A DNA stretch of 64,000 nucleotides from Fulverythrobacter ferritrahens (GCF_020539485.1 NZ_JACDXU010000001.1:744001-808000), one strand, 5' to 3'. Positions 35,602 through 45,039 are shown, counted from the stretch's first letter. Made by a program: numbers and translations. The notes: generated by a model not told the origin, from the sequence alone.

Positions 35602-36585
35602 CTAAATCGCCGTTGGCATGTTGGCCTTTGCCGCCAGTTCGCGCTTTGCCGCCTCATATTGTTCTGCCAGCCTGGCTACCCGAACGGCGACCGGCTCCAC
35701 GGCCTTGACCGCGCCGATACCCTGGCCCGATCCCCAAATGTCCTTCCACGCCTTAGCTTCGCTGCCGGTGGCCTTGGCAAAATCCATCGTAGTGGGATCG
35801 CTTTCGGGCAGATGATCGGGGTCGAGCCCCGCGCGCTGGATTGAGCTTTTCAGATAATTGCCATGTACCCCGGTGAAGAGGTTGGAATAGACGATGTCGC
35901 TGGCCGTGCCTTCCACGATTGCCTGCTTGTAGGCGTCGATGGCGTTGGCTTCCGGCGTGGCGATCCAGGGGGAGCCGATATAGGCAAAGTCCGCCCCCAT
36001 GGCCTGCGCGGCCAGGATGGAGCGGCCATGGGCGATGGCTCCTGACAGGGCGATTGGCCCGTCGAACCATTCGCGCAGTTCCTGCATCAGGGCGAAGGGC
36101 GATTGCGCCCCGGCATGGCCACCGGCCCCGGCTGCCACCGCGATCAGCCCATCCGCGCCCTTGTCGATGGCCTTGTGGGCGAAGCGCTGGTTGATGATGT
36201 CGTGCAGCACGATCCCACCCCAGCCATGGACGCCCTTGTTGATGTCCTCAATCGCGCCGAGCGAGGTGATGACCAGCGGCACTTTCCACTTGGCCAGCAC
36301 CATCGCATCCTCCTCCAGCCGGGGGTTGGAGCGGTGGACGATCAGGTTGCAGGCGAACGGCGCGGCAGGGCTTTCCGGATGGGCGCGGTCATGCGCGGCC
36401 AGTTCTTCCGTGATGCGATGCAGCCACTCGTCCAGCATGCCAGAGGGGCGGGCGTTGAGCGTGGGAAAGCTGCCCACGATCCCGGCCTTGCACTGGGCGA
36501 TTACCAGCTCCGGATTCGAGATGATGAACAGGGGCGAACCGATCACCGGAAGGCGCAGATTGGAAAGCAGGGCGGGCAGAGGCAT
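35602..36585 (-). CDS. Nitronate monooxygenase family protein
   Basis: A 327-aa FMN-dependent TIM-barrel enzyme of the 2-nitropropane dioxygenase class, which oxidises alkyl nitronates such as propionate-3-nitronate. The segments are LRLPVIGSPLFIISNPELVIAQ, GVHGWGGIVLHDI, KGADGLIAVAAGAGGHAG (conserved His and FMN phosphate loop) and GSPWIATPEANA. Some members act instead as enoyl reductases in catabolism. It converges with the hypothetical gene on the plus strand. Confidence 0.88.
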   Translation of the reverse strand: MPLPALLSNLRLPVIGSPLFIISNPELVIAQCKAGIVGSFPTLNARPSGMLDEWLHRITEELAAHDRAHPESPAAPFACNLIVHRSNPRLEEDAMVLAKWKVPLVITSLGAIEDINKGVHGWGGIVLHDIINQRFAHKAIDKGADGLIAVAAGAGGHAGAQSPFALMQELREWFDGPIALSGAIAHGRSILAAQAMGADFAYIGSPWIATPEANAIDAYKQAIVEGTASDIVYSNLFTGVHGNYLKSSIQRAGLDPDHLPESDPTTMDFAKATGSEAKAWKDIWGSGQGIGAVKAVEPVAVRVARLAEQYEAAKRELAAKANMPTAI

Positions 36586-36922
36586 GGTTTTTTCCGTTCA
36601 GCTTCCGGCCGCTCTGACCGGGGATGCTACACATATTACACTATGGTTTGCTCGGAACGCTATTTAATAAGCATTCTAGAATATTTAATGAAACTATTGA
36701 TATAAAATGCTATAATATGAACGTCGAGCAATTGCCCATCGAGGGCATGCCGGTTCGCTCATTCCGGGGTGCGATCCGGATGGGGCGCTTTGGTGGTAAG
36801 GCGCAGGATCATGGTTTTCCTCCCGCATCCAGATATCCGTGACCCGTGTGTATCGCTTTCAAGCAGGGGATCGAGCCTTAACAATACTTGCCCGTTAGGC
36901 ACGGCAGCGTAATGTCCGGCTG
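36586..36922. other. Intergenic region with an AT-rich core
   Basis: No convincing gene lies here. Positions about 36640-36722 are strikingly AT-rich compared with the surrounding DNA and contain the 10-bp palindrome ATTCTAGAAT and a TGCTATAAT extended -10-like element near 36708. It may hold the promoter of the nitronate monooxygenase gene or the MOSC gene, or be the edge of acquired DNA. A 72-codon frame on the plus strand has no supporting feature. Confidence 0.5.
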
Positions 36923-37468
36923 ATGCAGGGGGTAATCATCTCCGTCGCCAGCGATGGCGAACATCGCTTTTCCAAGCAGCGGCGCACCGTGTTGCATCTC
37001 GTTGCGGGGCCGGGCGTGGCGGGCGACGCCCACGCCGGTTCCTCCGTCCGTCATCGTTCCCGCGTTGCGAAGAATCCGGCGGCCCCCAATCTGCGACAGC
37101 TTCACCTGATCCATGCGGAACTGCTGGAGGAACTGGCCCGGAAAGGCCTCGACGTAAAGCCGGGGCAATTGGGGGAGAATGTGACTACGCGTGGCGTGGA
37201 CCTGCTGCGCTTGTCTGCCGGAACGCGTTTGCTGCTCGGGTCGCAGGCGCTGATCGAGATCACGGGCCTGCGCAATCCCTGCCGCCAGATCGACCAGAAT
37301 ATCGCGCCGGGAGCCATGGTCGCCATGCTGGATCGCCGCGAGGATGGCTCGCTGGTGCGCAAGGCGAGCGTGATGGCGATCGTTCTGAAAGGCGGAGAAG
37401 TGCGAGCGGGTGATACCGTGACGATGGAATGGGCCCCGGCTCGGCCAGTTCCGCTGGGTCCGGTCTAG
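36923..37468 (+). CDS. MOSC domain-containing protein
   Basis: A 181-aa protein of the MOSC fold (molybdenum-cofactor sulfurase C-terminal domain), related to YiiM-like enzymes that handle molybdenum-cofactor-dependent N-hydroxylated compounds. GENVTTRGVDLLRLSAGTRLLLG and the conserved Cys in ITGLRNPCRQID, probably the sulfur or molybdenum ligand, are present. The His-rich segment LRQLHLIHAELL is also typical. The molybdenum-cofactor-named tandem MoaF gene is far away at the left end. Confidence 0.85.
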   Translation: MQGVIISVASDGEHRFSKQRRTVLHLVAGPGVAGDAHAGSSVRHRSRVAKNPAAPNLRQLHLIHAELLEELARKGLDVKPGQLGENVTTRGVDLLRLSAGTRLLLGSQALIEITGLRNPCRQIDQNIAPGAMVAMLDRREDGSLVRKASVMAIVLKGGEVRAGDTVTMEWAPARPVPLGPV

Positions 37469-38094
37469 GTGGTTTGGTTCACTGGGGAAAGAAGGCAGCC
37501 GTGATTGCTCGATAAAGTTGAGGATGACGGGTGAGGAAGGCCCCCTCGCACAACGAATGTGTCTAAAGCCGCCGTTCCGGAATGACAGGCTACTGCCTTC
37601 ACAAATCTCCGTTCGTCCTGAGCTTGTCGAAGGACGCGCTCCGGCGCTTGCCCAACAAGGGGATATGGGGCGGACGGTTTCCCCTGTCCTTCGACAAGCT
37701 CAGGACGAACGGCGTGTGGTGATTGGGCCGAGAACTTCGTCCGCTACACACCTCAAATCTATCGAATGCCGCCATTCCGGACGCGACAACATTCATGACA
37801 TTCACTCAGCGCTCTGCTATGATATGCATATGTTGAGCGTCGTTTCCGCCAGCCGGTCCCGCACTGGGAGTGCCCGCCGCAGGGGTGATGCGCAACCTAT
37901 CGTACACTTAAACCGACATTGTAGGTCGGATAGATTCGACCCGGGTGAAGCATCGCGCAAGGAAGCTCAAGCGAGGGCTTTAGAGAAGTATCTCTCCCGC
38001 CAATAATGTCCGCTCACCACCCCAAACTTTCCAATGCTGTAGTTCCAGACACGACAACATTGCGGTCGTTCCAGACACAACGTAGCTGCTCAAT
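37469..38094. other. Gene-poor intergenic stretch with palindromic and degenerate repeats
   Basis: No reliable gene. A 162-codon plus-strand frame (37518-38006) translates the dispersed palindrome into RPELVEG and LRQAQDERR, which marks it as spurious. Besides the 27-bp inverted pair, a degenerate sequence recurs: GCCATTCCGGACGCGACAACATT (near 37770) and AGTTCCAGACACGACAACATT followed by CGTTCCAGACACAACG (near 38040-38085). Confidence 0.6.
37609..37712. repeat. Inverted pair of a 27-bp sphingomonad dispersed palindrome
   Basis: The arm at 37609-37635 (CCGTTCGTCCTGAGC through TTGTCGAAGGAC) is the exact reverse complement of 37686-37712, with a 50-bp spacer. This TTCGTCCTGAGCTTGTCGAAGG sequence is a well-known dispersed repeat in sphingomonad and related genomes and behaves like a REP/BIME unit. 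No transposase is nearby. Confidence 0.85.
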
Positions 38095-38523
38095 ATGAGC
38101 GAGAGATTTGAGCGGCTGTTCACACGGGCCGAAGCGATCCTTGAAGGCAAAGCGAATGGCTTCGGTGAGCCAATTTTGCACTATCTCGCTCACCGTAAAT
38201 ACGGTCCGGCAATGCTGAGCCTCGCATGCCGCAGAACAGCTTCGGGTAAGCGAGCAGATTTAGGGCGTTTGAGCGATCCGAACAGTTCCGCTGGCATGAT
38301 GTATCGAGCATTCCGCCAGGGCGAGATCGACGCTGCCCAGAATTTTGCGCTGACACTTTTCTATGTGAACGATTTGACGGGCTACCGTCGGTGGATGCGT
38401 AGAGCCGCACGGTGCGGCGACGCTGATGCCACTCTGGAACTACGCAAATTTGAGCTGCGCCAACCCTTTCCGCTTGCTCGGCAAATAAAGCGCCTGCGGC
38501 CGTTTCGCCGAGATGGCAGCTAA
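38095..38523 (+). CDS. Hypothetical protein, possibly Sel1/TPR-like helical
   Basis: A 142-aa frame with no recognised family. The composition is helical, and the pattern SSAGMMYRAFRQGEIDAAQNFALTLFYV followed by WMRRAARCGDADATLELRKFEL resembles Sel1-like repeats. The ATG at 38095 has no clear ribosome site. Base composition is less GC-rich than the flanking core genes, and the gene stands alone between repeat-bearing spacers, so it may be a recent arrival. Confidence 0.5.
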   Translation: MSERFERLFTRAEAILEGKANGFGEPILHYLAHRKYGPAMLSLACRRTASGKRADLGRLSDPNSSAGMMYRAFRQGEIDAAQNFALTLFYVNDLTGYRRWMRRAARCGDADATLELRKFELRQPFPLARQIKRLRPFRRDGS

Positions 38524-39015
38524 CCACCCAAATTCAGCCCGCATGGGGCAAGGTCAATATGCCTAAAAACGGATATCCCTCCGTATCGCGCGCGGCATCT
38601 CGTTTGACGGCCAGTCTATGCGAAATTGTATGAAGAACTTACAAATATTGTAGTTGAATATAACAAAATTACAATTTCCTTCTCAATAAAGCAAAAATCG
38701 TCTAATATTGCGGAAATTGAGTCGCATGACGGATAGGGGCATGGCGATGCAATTGTTCAGCATATTGTTGTCTGGCTGCGTGGGGCCAGTGGGTATCGCC
38801 ATGCGGATCGATTGATCCGCCGGCCGGGCGGGCGCCCCATCTCCCCCCTCGCGCCCCCCGGCCGTACCATTCCGGTCATACCACCTCCGAGCAGAACCTT
38901 TCGCAAACTTGATCCGCCGCAGGGATTTTTTGCCCTTGGTCAATTTGTCCATGGGCGGCCCAAGCTATCGTTTCACTGACACGAGTTTCCTGAACTCATG
39001 CGGAGAGACGATGCG
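38524..39015. other. Intergenic region upstream of the dioxygenase gene
   Basis: An AT-rich block (about 38620-38720, with ATTGTAGTTGAATATAAC and AATTACAATTTCC) is followed by a very C-rich block (about 38815-38870). A minus-strand frame of 89 codons (38683-38952) has no family signature and is not called. The region probably contains the promoter and control sites of the downstream dioxygenase, but I cannot define them. Confidence 0.45.
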
Positions 39016-40482
39016 ATGACACATTTTCCGAATAATCCGGGTTTCACCGGAACGCTTCGCCCCCTGCGCCTGCAAGGCGACATCCTCGACATGGAAGTGG
39101 AAGGCGAGATTCCGGCCGAACTGAACGGCGCGTTTCACCGGGTGCATCCCGATAACCAGTTCGCGCCGAAGTTCGAGGACGATCAGTTCTTCAATGGCGA
39201 TGGCATGGTCAGCATGTTTCGCGTGCATGACGGCAAGGTCGATTTCAAACAGCGCTATGCCCATACGGACAAGTGGAAGCTGGAGAACAAGGCAGGCCGA
39301 TCCCTGTTCGGCCATTACCGCAACCACCTGACGGATGATCCATCGGTGGCGGGGCAGATCAGGGGCACGGCCAATACCAATGTGATGGTCCATGCAGGCA
39401 AGCTCTACGCCATGAAGGAAGACAGCCCCTGTCTGCTGATGGATCCCACTTCGCTCGACAGTTTCGGCTACACCGATTTTGGCGGGCGGCTGGAGGCAAA
39501 AACCTTCTGCGCCCATCCAAAGATCGATCCGGCCACGGGCAATATGTGCGCCTTCTCTTACATGGCGAAGGGGCCGATGACCTATGACATGAGCTATTTC
39601 GAGATCAGCCCGTCAGGCGAGCTGCTGTTCGAGATTCCCTTCGAGAACAAATATCTGTGCATGATGCACGATTTCGGCATCACGCAGGATTACGCAGTGT
39701 GGAACGTGATGCCCTGCATCACCAATATGGAACGGCTGGAAAAGCGGATGCCCTATTTCGGGTTCGACCATTCGCTGCCCACCTGGCTGGCGGTGCTGCC
39801 GCGCAAGGCAGGGGCCACGGCGAAGGATCTGCGCTGGTTCAAGGCTCCGTCCAATTGCTTCACCGGCCATGTGATGAATGCCTTCAACGATGGCACGAAG
39901 ATCTATTTCGACCTGCCCATCGCGGCGAAGAACAGCTTCCCCTTCTTCCCCGACGTTACCGGCGCGCCCTTCGATCCGATCGGAGGCCTGTCCTATCTCA
40001 CGCGCTGGACGGTGGATCTGTCGAGCAATGGGGAGGAGTTCGAACAGGTCGAGCAGATGACCAGCATTGCCGATGAGTTCCCCCGCATCGACGACCGCTA
40101 TGCCGGGCAGGCCTATCGTCATGGCTGGATGATCGCCTTCGATCCGCAGGCCCGGTATGAGGGCCCTCCGGGGCCGTTCGTGGGCGCGCTCAACACATTG
40201 TGCCACATCGATCTCTCGACCGGCGATACCAAGAGCTGGTGGCCCGGCCCGACCAGCGGAATCCAGGAACCCTGCTTCATTCCCAAATCCTCCGATGCCG
40301 CCGAAGGGGAGGGCTATATCGTCGCTTTGGTGGACGATCATGTCGCCAATTATTCGGACCTGTGCTTCTTCGATGCGCAACGCGTGGATCAAGGGCCGAT
40401 TGCCCGCGCGAAAATGCCGGTGAAGATCCGGCAGGGGCTGCATGGCAATTGGTCCACGGCGAAGCAGCTGGGCGTGGGGTGA
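39016..40482 (+). CDS. Carotenoid oxygenase family; NOV1-like lignostilbene dioxygenase
   Basis: A 488-aa non-heme Fe(II) dioxygenase that cleaves an alkene double bond, probably of hydroxylated stilbenes from lignin. The four His iron ligands of the seven-bladed propeller are H167 (FCAHPK), H218 (MMHDFG), H285 (TGHVMN) and H476 (LHGNW), close to those reported for Novosphingobium NOV1. The NOV1 substrate-contact residues F59, Y101 and K134 also appear at the same positions. The start at 39016 has GGAGA 10 bp upstream and gives the NOV1-like N terminus MTHFP; ATG 38998 is less likely. It stands alone without other lignin genes. Confidence 0.93.
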   Translation: MTHFPNNPGFTGTLRPLRLQGDILDMEVEGEIPAELNGAFHRVHPDNQFAPKFEDDQFFNGDGMVSMFRVHDGKVDFKQRYAHTDKWKLENKAGRSLFGHYRNHLTDDPSVAGQIRGTANTNVMVHAGKLYAMKEDSPCLLMDPTSLDSFGYTDFGGRLEAKTFCAHPKIDPATGNMCAFSYMAKGPMTYDMSYFEISPSGELLFEIPFENKYLCMMHDFGITQDYAVWNVMPCITNMERLEKRMPYFGFDHSLPTWLAVLPRKAGATAKDLRWFKAPSNCFTGHVMNAFNDGTKIYFDLPIAAKNSFPFFPDVTGAPFDPIGGLSYLTRWTVDLSSNGEEFEQVEQMTSIADEFPRIDDRYAGQAYRHGWMIAFDPQARYEGPPGPFVGALNTLCHIDLSTGDTKSWWPGPTSGIQEPCFIPKSSDAAEGEGYIVALVDDHVANYSDLCFFDAQRVDQGPIARAKMPVKIRQGLHGNWSTAKQLGVG

Positions 40483-40513
40483 GTATTTCAGGGGGTGAGT
40501 TCAGGGGGTGAGT
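40476..40513. repeat. Three close copies of GGGGTGAGT
   Basis: The 9-mer occurs at 40476-40484, 40492-40500 and 40505-40513. The first copy overlaps the dioxygenase stop codon. It is a short irregular direct repeat in the spacer before the S9 peptidase gene and could be slippage or a binding site. Confidence 0.6.
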
Positions 40514-40658
40514 TTTCTGGCGTGCGAATCCCAGCGCAGTCGGGGACCATTCCCGTCATCTCACCTCCTCCCCAAAACTGCGCTGTCGGGATTGTGCAGC
40601 CCTGGCAAATGCGTAGAAGGTATCTCTTGAAACCAGGTCGATAACAGGGGGCCCTCCG

Positions 40659-42659
40659 ATGCGTCTGCTTTTCACTGCCACTGCGCTTGTCCTCTCGCTG
40701 CAGCCGCTGACGGCGCTTGCCCGCCCAGTGACGCCTGAGGATCAGGTGAAGGAGATTTTCGTTTCCGATCCCGACCTTTCGCCATCGGGCGATGCGGCGG
40801 TTTATGCAGTGTCGGCTGCGGATCTGGATGCGGACCGGCCGGTCTCCCACATCTGGCTCGCCCCTTGGGATGGCAGCGGTCCGCGCCAGCTCACCTCGCG
40901 CAAGGGCGAAAGCGAGAGCAATGCGAAGTTCAGCCCGGACGGCAAGAAAATCGGTTTCCTCTCCTCTCGCGCGGATGAGAAGGACCTTTCGAAGCTCTGG
41001 ATATTGCCGACGGCGGGCGGGGAAGCAGCGCCACTTGAGGGGATCGAGGGATCGGTGGAGGATTTCGCCTGGTCGCCCGATGGCAAATATCTCGCCCTGA
41101 TCGTGCTCGACAGGCCGGAGGAACCGAAGAAAACCAAGGATGGCGATGAGATTCCGCCGCCCATCGTGATCGACCGCTATCACTTCAAGGTCGATGGGGT
41201 CGGCTATCTCGGCAAGGAACGCTCACGCCTGTGGCTCTACGATCTGGCTAGTGGCAAGGCGGTGCGGCTGACCGATGGCGATTATGACGAGGGGTTCCCG
41301 GCTTGGTCGCCCGATGCGACGCGCATTTCCTTCGTCTCGCGCCGGGGGCCGGATGCGGACCGCTCGCACGACTACAACATCTATCTCGCGCGCCGCGATG
41401 CGCCCGGTGCCGCGCCGGTGCAGCTCACCAGCTATGAAGGCGCGGATGCAGGGCCGGATTTCGGATCTTACCCGGTGTGGAGCCCGGACGGGTCGAAGCT
41501 CGCCTATGTGCGCGGGGGCGATCCCAAGCTGCTGTGGTATGCGGCCAGCGATTTGGCGGTGATCCCGGCCAGCGGGGGCGAGCCGGTGATCCTCACCAAG
41601 GGACAGGATCGTAATGTCTACAACCCCCAATGGACGGCGGACGGCAAGGCGCTGAAGTTCATCGTGGAGGATGACGGGCAGATGAAGCTCGCCTCCGTGC
41701 CCGCAAGTGGGGGCAAGGTGTCGGTGCTGGCCGGCGGCGAGTTCGTCTTGCGCAGCCCGGATTCGGAGGGCAGCCGCACGGTTGTGACCTATTCCTCGCC
41801 GACCAAGCCCTTCGAGCTTTACGCGCTGGATGCGGGCAAGCTGCGCCCGCTCACCAGCCATAATGCCGAATGGATGAAGGGCATCGATTTTGCTGACGCG
41901 AAATTCACTTCCTACAAGAGCAAGGACGGCACCGAGGTCCATGGCTTCGTCATGGTCCCGCCGAATGCAAAGTCGGGCGAGAAGCTCAAGACGATCCTGC
42001 ACCCGCATGGGGGGCCGGCCGCGCAATATGATTACAGTTTCGACATGTGGCAGCAGGTGTTCGCCGGTGCGGGCTTTGCGGTGCTGACGCCCAATCCGCG
42101 CGGCAGCACGGGGCGAGGCACGGCCTATGCTTCGGGCATCAAGGCCGCCTGGGGCAGCGTGGACGTGGAGGACGATCTCGCCGCCGTGGACGATGCGGTG
42201 GCCAAGGGCGTTGCCGATCCGCAGCGGCTGGTGGTGGGTGGATGGTCCTATGGCGGAATGTCCACCAATTACCTCATCACCTCCGATCGCCGCTTCAAGG
42301 CGGCCATGTCAGGCGCGTCGATCGCCAATGTCCTGCTGGGCTACGGCACAGACCAATATGCGGTGGAATATGACGTGGAACTGGGCATGCCATGGGAGAA
42401 TACGGAGGTCTGGATCAAGAACTCCTACCCCTTCCTCCATGCCGACCGCATCCAGACGCCCACACTGTTCATGGTCGGTTCGGCGGACGTTAACGTGCCG
42501 ACCTGGGCCAGCGAGCAGATGTATCAGGCGCTGAAGGCGCGCCGGATCGATACTGAACTGGTGATCTATCCCGATCAGAGCCACGGCTTCATCCGGCCGA
42601 GCTACATTGTAGACCGGATGAAACGCTGGCTCGATTGGTATGCCAGATATGTGAAGTGA
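40659..42659 (+). CDS. S9 family (prolyl oligopeptidase/acylaminoacyl-type) peptidase
   Basis: A 666-aa secreted or periplasmic serine peptidase. The Sec signal (MRLLFTATALVLSLQPLTALA) is followed by a WD40/PD40-like propeller (about 30-400; repeated WSPDG motifs) and an alpha/beta-hydrolase domain. The catalytic set is visible: Ser in VVGGWSYGGMS, Asp in FMVGSADVNVP and His in YPDQSHGFI; the oxyanion segment is HPHGGPAAQYDY. It probably degrades short peptides after larger proteases. Confidence 0.93.
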   Translation: MRLLFTATALVLSLQPLTALARPVTPEDQVKEIFVSDPDLSPSGDAAVYAVSAADLDADRPVSHIWLAPWDGSGPRQLTSRKGESESNAKFSPDGKKIGFLSSRADEKDLSKLWILPTAGGEAAPLEGIEGSVEDFAWSPDGKYLALIVLDRPEEPKKTKDGDEIPPPIVIDRYHFKVDGVGYLGKERSRLWLYDLASGKAVRLTDGDYDEGFPAWSPDATRISFVSRRGPDADRSHDYNIYLARRDAPGAAPVQLTSYEGADAGPDFGSYPVWSPDGSKLAYVRGGDPKLLWYAASDLAVIPASGGEPVILTKGQDRNVYNPQWTADGKALKFIVEDDGQMKLASVPASGGKVSVLAGGEFVLRSPDSEGSRTVVTYSSPTKPFELYALDAGKLRPLTSHNAEWMKGIDFADAKFTSYKSKDGTEVHGFVMVPPNAKSGEKLKTILHPHGGPAAQYDYSFDMWQQVFAGAGFAVLTPNPRGSTGRGTAYASGIKAAWGSVDVEDDLAAVDDAVAKGVADPQRLVVGGWSYGGMSTNYLITSDRRFKAAMSGASIANVLLGYGTDQYAVEYDVELGMPWENTEVWIKNSYPFLHADRIQTPTLFMVGSADVNVPTWASEQMYQALKARRIDTELVIYPDQSHGFIRPSYIVDRMKRWLDWYARYVK

Positions 42660-42682
42660 GCCGCGCTCAGCGGGCGTGGTGC

Positions 42683-43327
42683 TCAGCGGGCGGGGCGGCG
42701 AACGAAGGCCGGTGCGGCGAGCAATCCGAACAGGAAGCCGCCCAGATGCCCCTCCCACGCCACGCCGCCGCCCTGGCCGGTCAGCAGGGCAGGCAGGGTG
42801 AGGATCGCGATCAGGAACAGGTTGGTCTTCACGAAATCCACCAGCGCGCGGCCGGTTTCGCGCGTCCATAGCGGCATGGTGCCAGGCGCTCCAGGCGGAT
42901 AGCGCACCAGGAAACCCGCGAAGCCGAAGATCGCACCCGATGCACCGAGCATGGGGATATCGCCATCGGGGTGGATCGCCAGGAACATCGCCAGCCCCGC
43001 AAGCCCGCAGCAGATGAACAGAGCGAGGTAGCGCAGCCAGCCATTCGTCCCCGCGCCAAGACGAAAGGCGACGTGGGGCGAGAGGCTCGCCAGCGCCATG
43101 CAGTTGAAGGCGATATGCATGAAGCCCGCATGGGCGAACATATGCAGAAGGATGTTCTGCCAATAGCCTGCACGCAGGATCTGGGCGGAGACGGCCCATT
43201 CATACATGACGGCGCCGCGCGGCAGATGCAGCAAGAAGGCTGCCACCATGACCGCGATCAAGGCCCAGCCGGGCCATTGTGCGCTGAGGGGCAGGGCGAA
43301 GGCGTCTTGCCCCTCAGTATCATTCAC
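42683..43327 (-). CDS. Rhomboid family intramembrane serine protease
   Basis: A 214-aa membrane protein with six helices. It has the catalytic Ser in LGASGAIFGFAG (helix 4) and the catalytic His in WEGHLGGFLFGLL (helix 6), plus the upstream HMFAHAGFMHIAFNCMAL segment with the conserved His and Asn. GTG 43327 is chosen because it leaves a short N terminus before helix 1 and lies just past the leuA stop; longer starts would run into leuA. It is 29 bp downstream of leuA on the same strand. Confidence 0.88.
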   Translation of the reverse strand: MNDTEGQDAFALPLSAQWPGWALIAVMVAAFLLHLPRGAVMYEWAVSAQILRAGYWQNILLHMFAHAGFMHIAFNCMALASLSPHVAFRLGAGTNGWLRYLALFICCGLAGLAMFLAIHPDGDIPMLGASGAIFGFAGFLVRYPPGAPGTMPLWTRETGRALVDFVKTNLFLIAILTLPALLTGQGGGVAWEGHLGGFLFGLLAAPAFVRRPAR

Positions 43328-43356
43328 AGAGGATGTCTCGTCCTCTTCGCGCAAGA

Positions 43357-45039
43357 TCAGGCCTGGCGCGTCGCGCCGTTTGCGGCGGAAAGGATCGCGC
43401 GGACGCTGGCCGAGGCGACATCCTCGTCGATCCCCACGCCCCACACCACGCGGCCATCGGGAAGGGCGCATTCGACATAGGCCGCTGCCTGCGCATCGGT
43501 GCCCTGGCCCAGCGCATGCTCGGTATAATCGAGCACTTCCATCTCCAGCCCGAAGCTATCGTTCAACGTGGCCAGCACGGAGGAGATCAGGCCCTTGCCG
43601 CGACCGGAAACGCTCTGTTCCTTGCCGTCCACTTCGATGGTGCCCGTGAAGATGCGCGTGCCGTCAGCCGCGCGGCCTTCATCGTAATTGACCAGCCGGA
43701 AGCGGCGCTTCTCGACCTTGACGAAATAGGCTTCGCGGAAAACCTGCCAGATATCGGCGGCATTCAGTTCGCGGCCCAACTCGTCGGCCATGCGCTGGAC
43801 GTGTCTGGAAAAGTTCGCCTGCAGCTTCTTGGGCAGCTTCAGCCCCTGATCCTGTTCCAGAACCCAGGCGAAACCGCCCTTGCCGCTCTGCGAGTTCACG
43901 CGGATCACCGCTTCGTAATTGCGGCCCAGATCGGCGGGATCGATCGGCAGATAGGGCACCTGCCACAGCTGGTCGTTGCGCTTGGACTGCGCTTCGAAGC
44001 CCTTCTTGATCGCATCCTGATGGCTGCCGGAGAAGGCCGTGAACACCAGTTCGCCGCCATAGGGATGGCGCTGATGGACGGGGATCTGGTTGCAATATTC
44101 CACCGTCTCGATGATGGCATCAATGTCGGAGAAATTCAGTTCCGGATCAACACCTTGCGTGTACATATTGAGACCGACTGTCACCAGGCAGCAATTGCCG
44201 GTACGCTCGCCATTGCCGAACAGACAGCCTTCCACGCGGTCCGCGCCGGCCATCAGGCCCAGTTCGGCTGCCGCCACGCCAGTGCCCCGGTCATTATGGG
44301 TGTGCAGGCTGATAGCCACCGTTTCGCGCCGCGGGATGTTACGGCAGAAATATTCGATCTGGTCGGCATAGACGTTGGGCGTTGCTGCCTCCACCGTGGC
44401 GGGCAGGTTCAGGATCAACTGGTGATCCGCCGTCGGCTGCAACACGTCCATCACCGCCTCGCAAACCTCCAGGCTGAAATCCAGCTCAGCGGTGGAGAAG
44501 GTTTCGGGCGAATATTCGAAATACCAGTCCGTATCCGGGCGCTTGGCTGCTTCATCGCGCAGGATCTTCGCCCCCTTGATGGCGATTTCCTTCACTTCGG
44601 CCTTGCTCATGCGGAACACGATGTCGCGCCAGGCAGGGGACACTGCATTGTAGAGGTGGACGATGGCCGCGTGTACGCCTTCCAGACTGTCGAAGCTGGT
44701 GCGGATCAGATCCTCGCGCGACTGGGTCAGCACCTGGATCATCACGTCCTGCGGAATCTTGCCCGAGCGGACAAGGCCCTGGATGAAGTCGAATTCGGTC
44801 TTGCCCGCGGCGGGAAAGCCGACTTCGATTTCCTTCAGGCCTACTTCCACCAGCGTATCGAAGAAGCGGTTCTTCTTCACCGCATCCATCGGATCGATAA
44901 TCGACTGATTACCGTCACGCAGATCGGTGGAGAGCCAGCGCGGAGCCTTGGTGATGGTGCGGGAAGGCCACTGCCGGTCCGTGATCGGAACCTGCGGGAA
45001 GGGCCGGTATTTTTCGCCAGGATTTTTGAGCATCGCCAT
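43357..45039 (-). CDS. leuA: 2-isopropylmalate synthase (LeuA type 2)
   Basis: Condenses acetyl-CoA and alpha-ketoisovalerate, the first step of leucine synthesis. The 560-aa length and N terminus (LKNPGEKYRPFPQVPITDRQWPSRTI) are those of the long type. Motifs are LSTDLRDGNQSIIDPM (catalytic Arg and metal Asp), GFPAAGKTEFDF, SLHTHNDRGTGVAAAELG (metal His pair) and GCLFGNGERTGN. The C-terminal allosteric domain is present, so leucine feedback is expected. ATG 45039 has AAGG 8 bp upstream; ATG 45033 is an alternative. The leader contains a long hairpin. Confidence 0.95.
   Translation of the reverse strand: MAMLKNPGEKYRPFPQVPITDRQWPSRTITKAPRWLSTDLRDGNQSIIDPMDAVKKNRFFDTLVEVGLKEIEVGFPAAGKTEFDFIQGLVRSGKIPQDVMIQVLTQSREDLIRTSFDSLEGVHAAIVHLYNAVSPAWRDIVFRMSKAEVKEIAIKGAKILRDEAAKRPDTDWYFEYSPETFSTAELDFSLEVCEAVMDVLQPTADHQLILNLPATVEAATPNVYADQIEYFCRNIPRRETVAISLHTHNDRGTGVAAAELGLMAGADRVEGCLFGNGERTGNCCLVTVGLNMYTQGVDPELNFSDIDAIIETVEYCNQIPVHQRHPYGGELVFTAFSGSHQDAIKKGFEAQSKRNDQLWQVPYLPIDPADLGRNYEAVIRVNSQSGKGGFAWVLEQDQGLKLPKKLQANFSRHVQRMADELGRELNAADIWQVFREAYFVKVEKRRFRLVNYDEGRAADGTRIFTGTIEVDGKEQSVSGRGKGLISSVLATLNDSFGLEMEVLDYTEHALGQGTDAQAAAYVECALPDGRVVWGVGIDEDVASASVRAILSAANGATRQA

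Noticed and set aside
36624-36842. A 72-codon frame in the AT-rich core before the MOSC gene
   Set aside because: It has no similarity to any known family, no ribosome site, and composition shifts midway through.
37518-38006. A 162-codon plus-strand frame after the MOSC gene
   Set aside because: Its translation includes RPELVEG and LRQAQDERR, the known products of the dispersed 27-bp palindrome, and it has no family signature or ribosome site.
38683-38952. An 89-codon minus-strand frame before the dioxygenase gene
   Set aside because: It spans an AT-rich and a C-rich block of very different composition, shows no domain and has no ribosome site.
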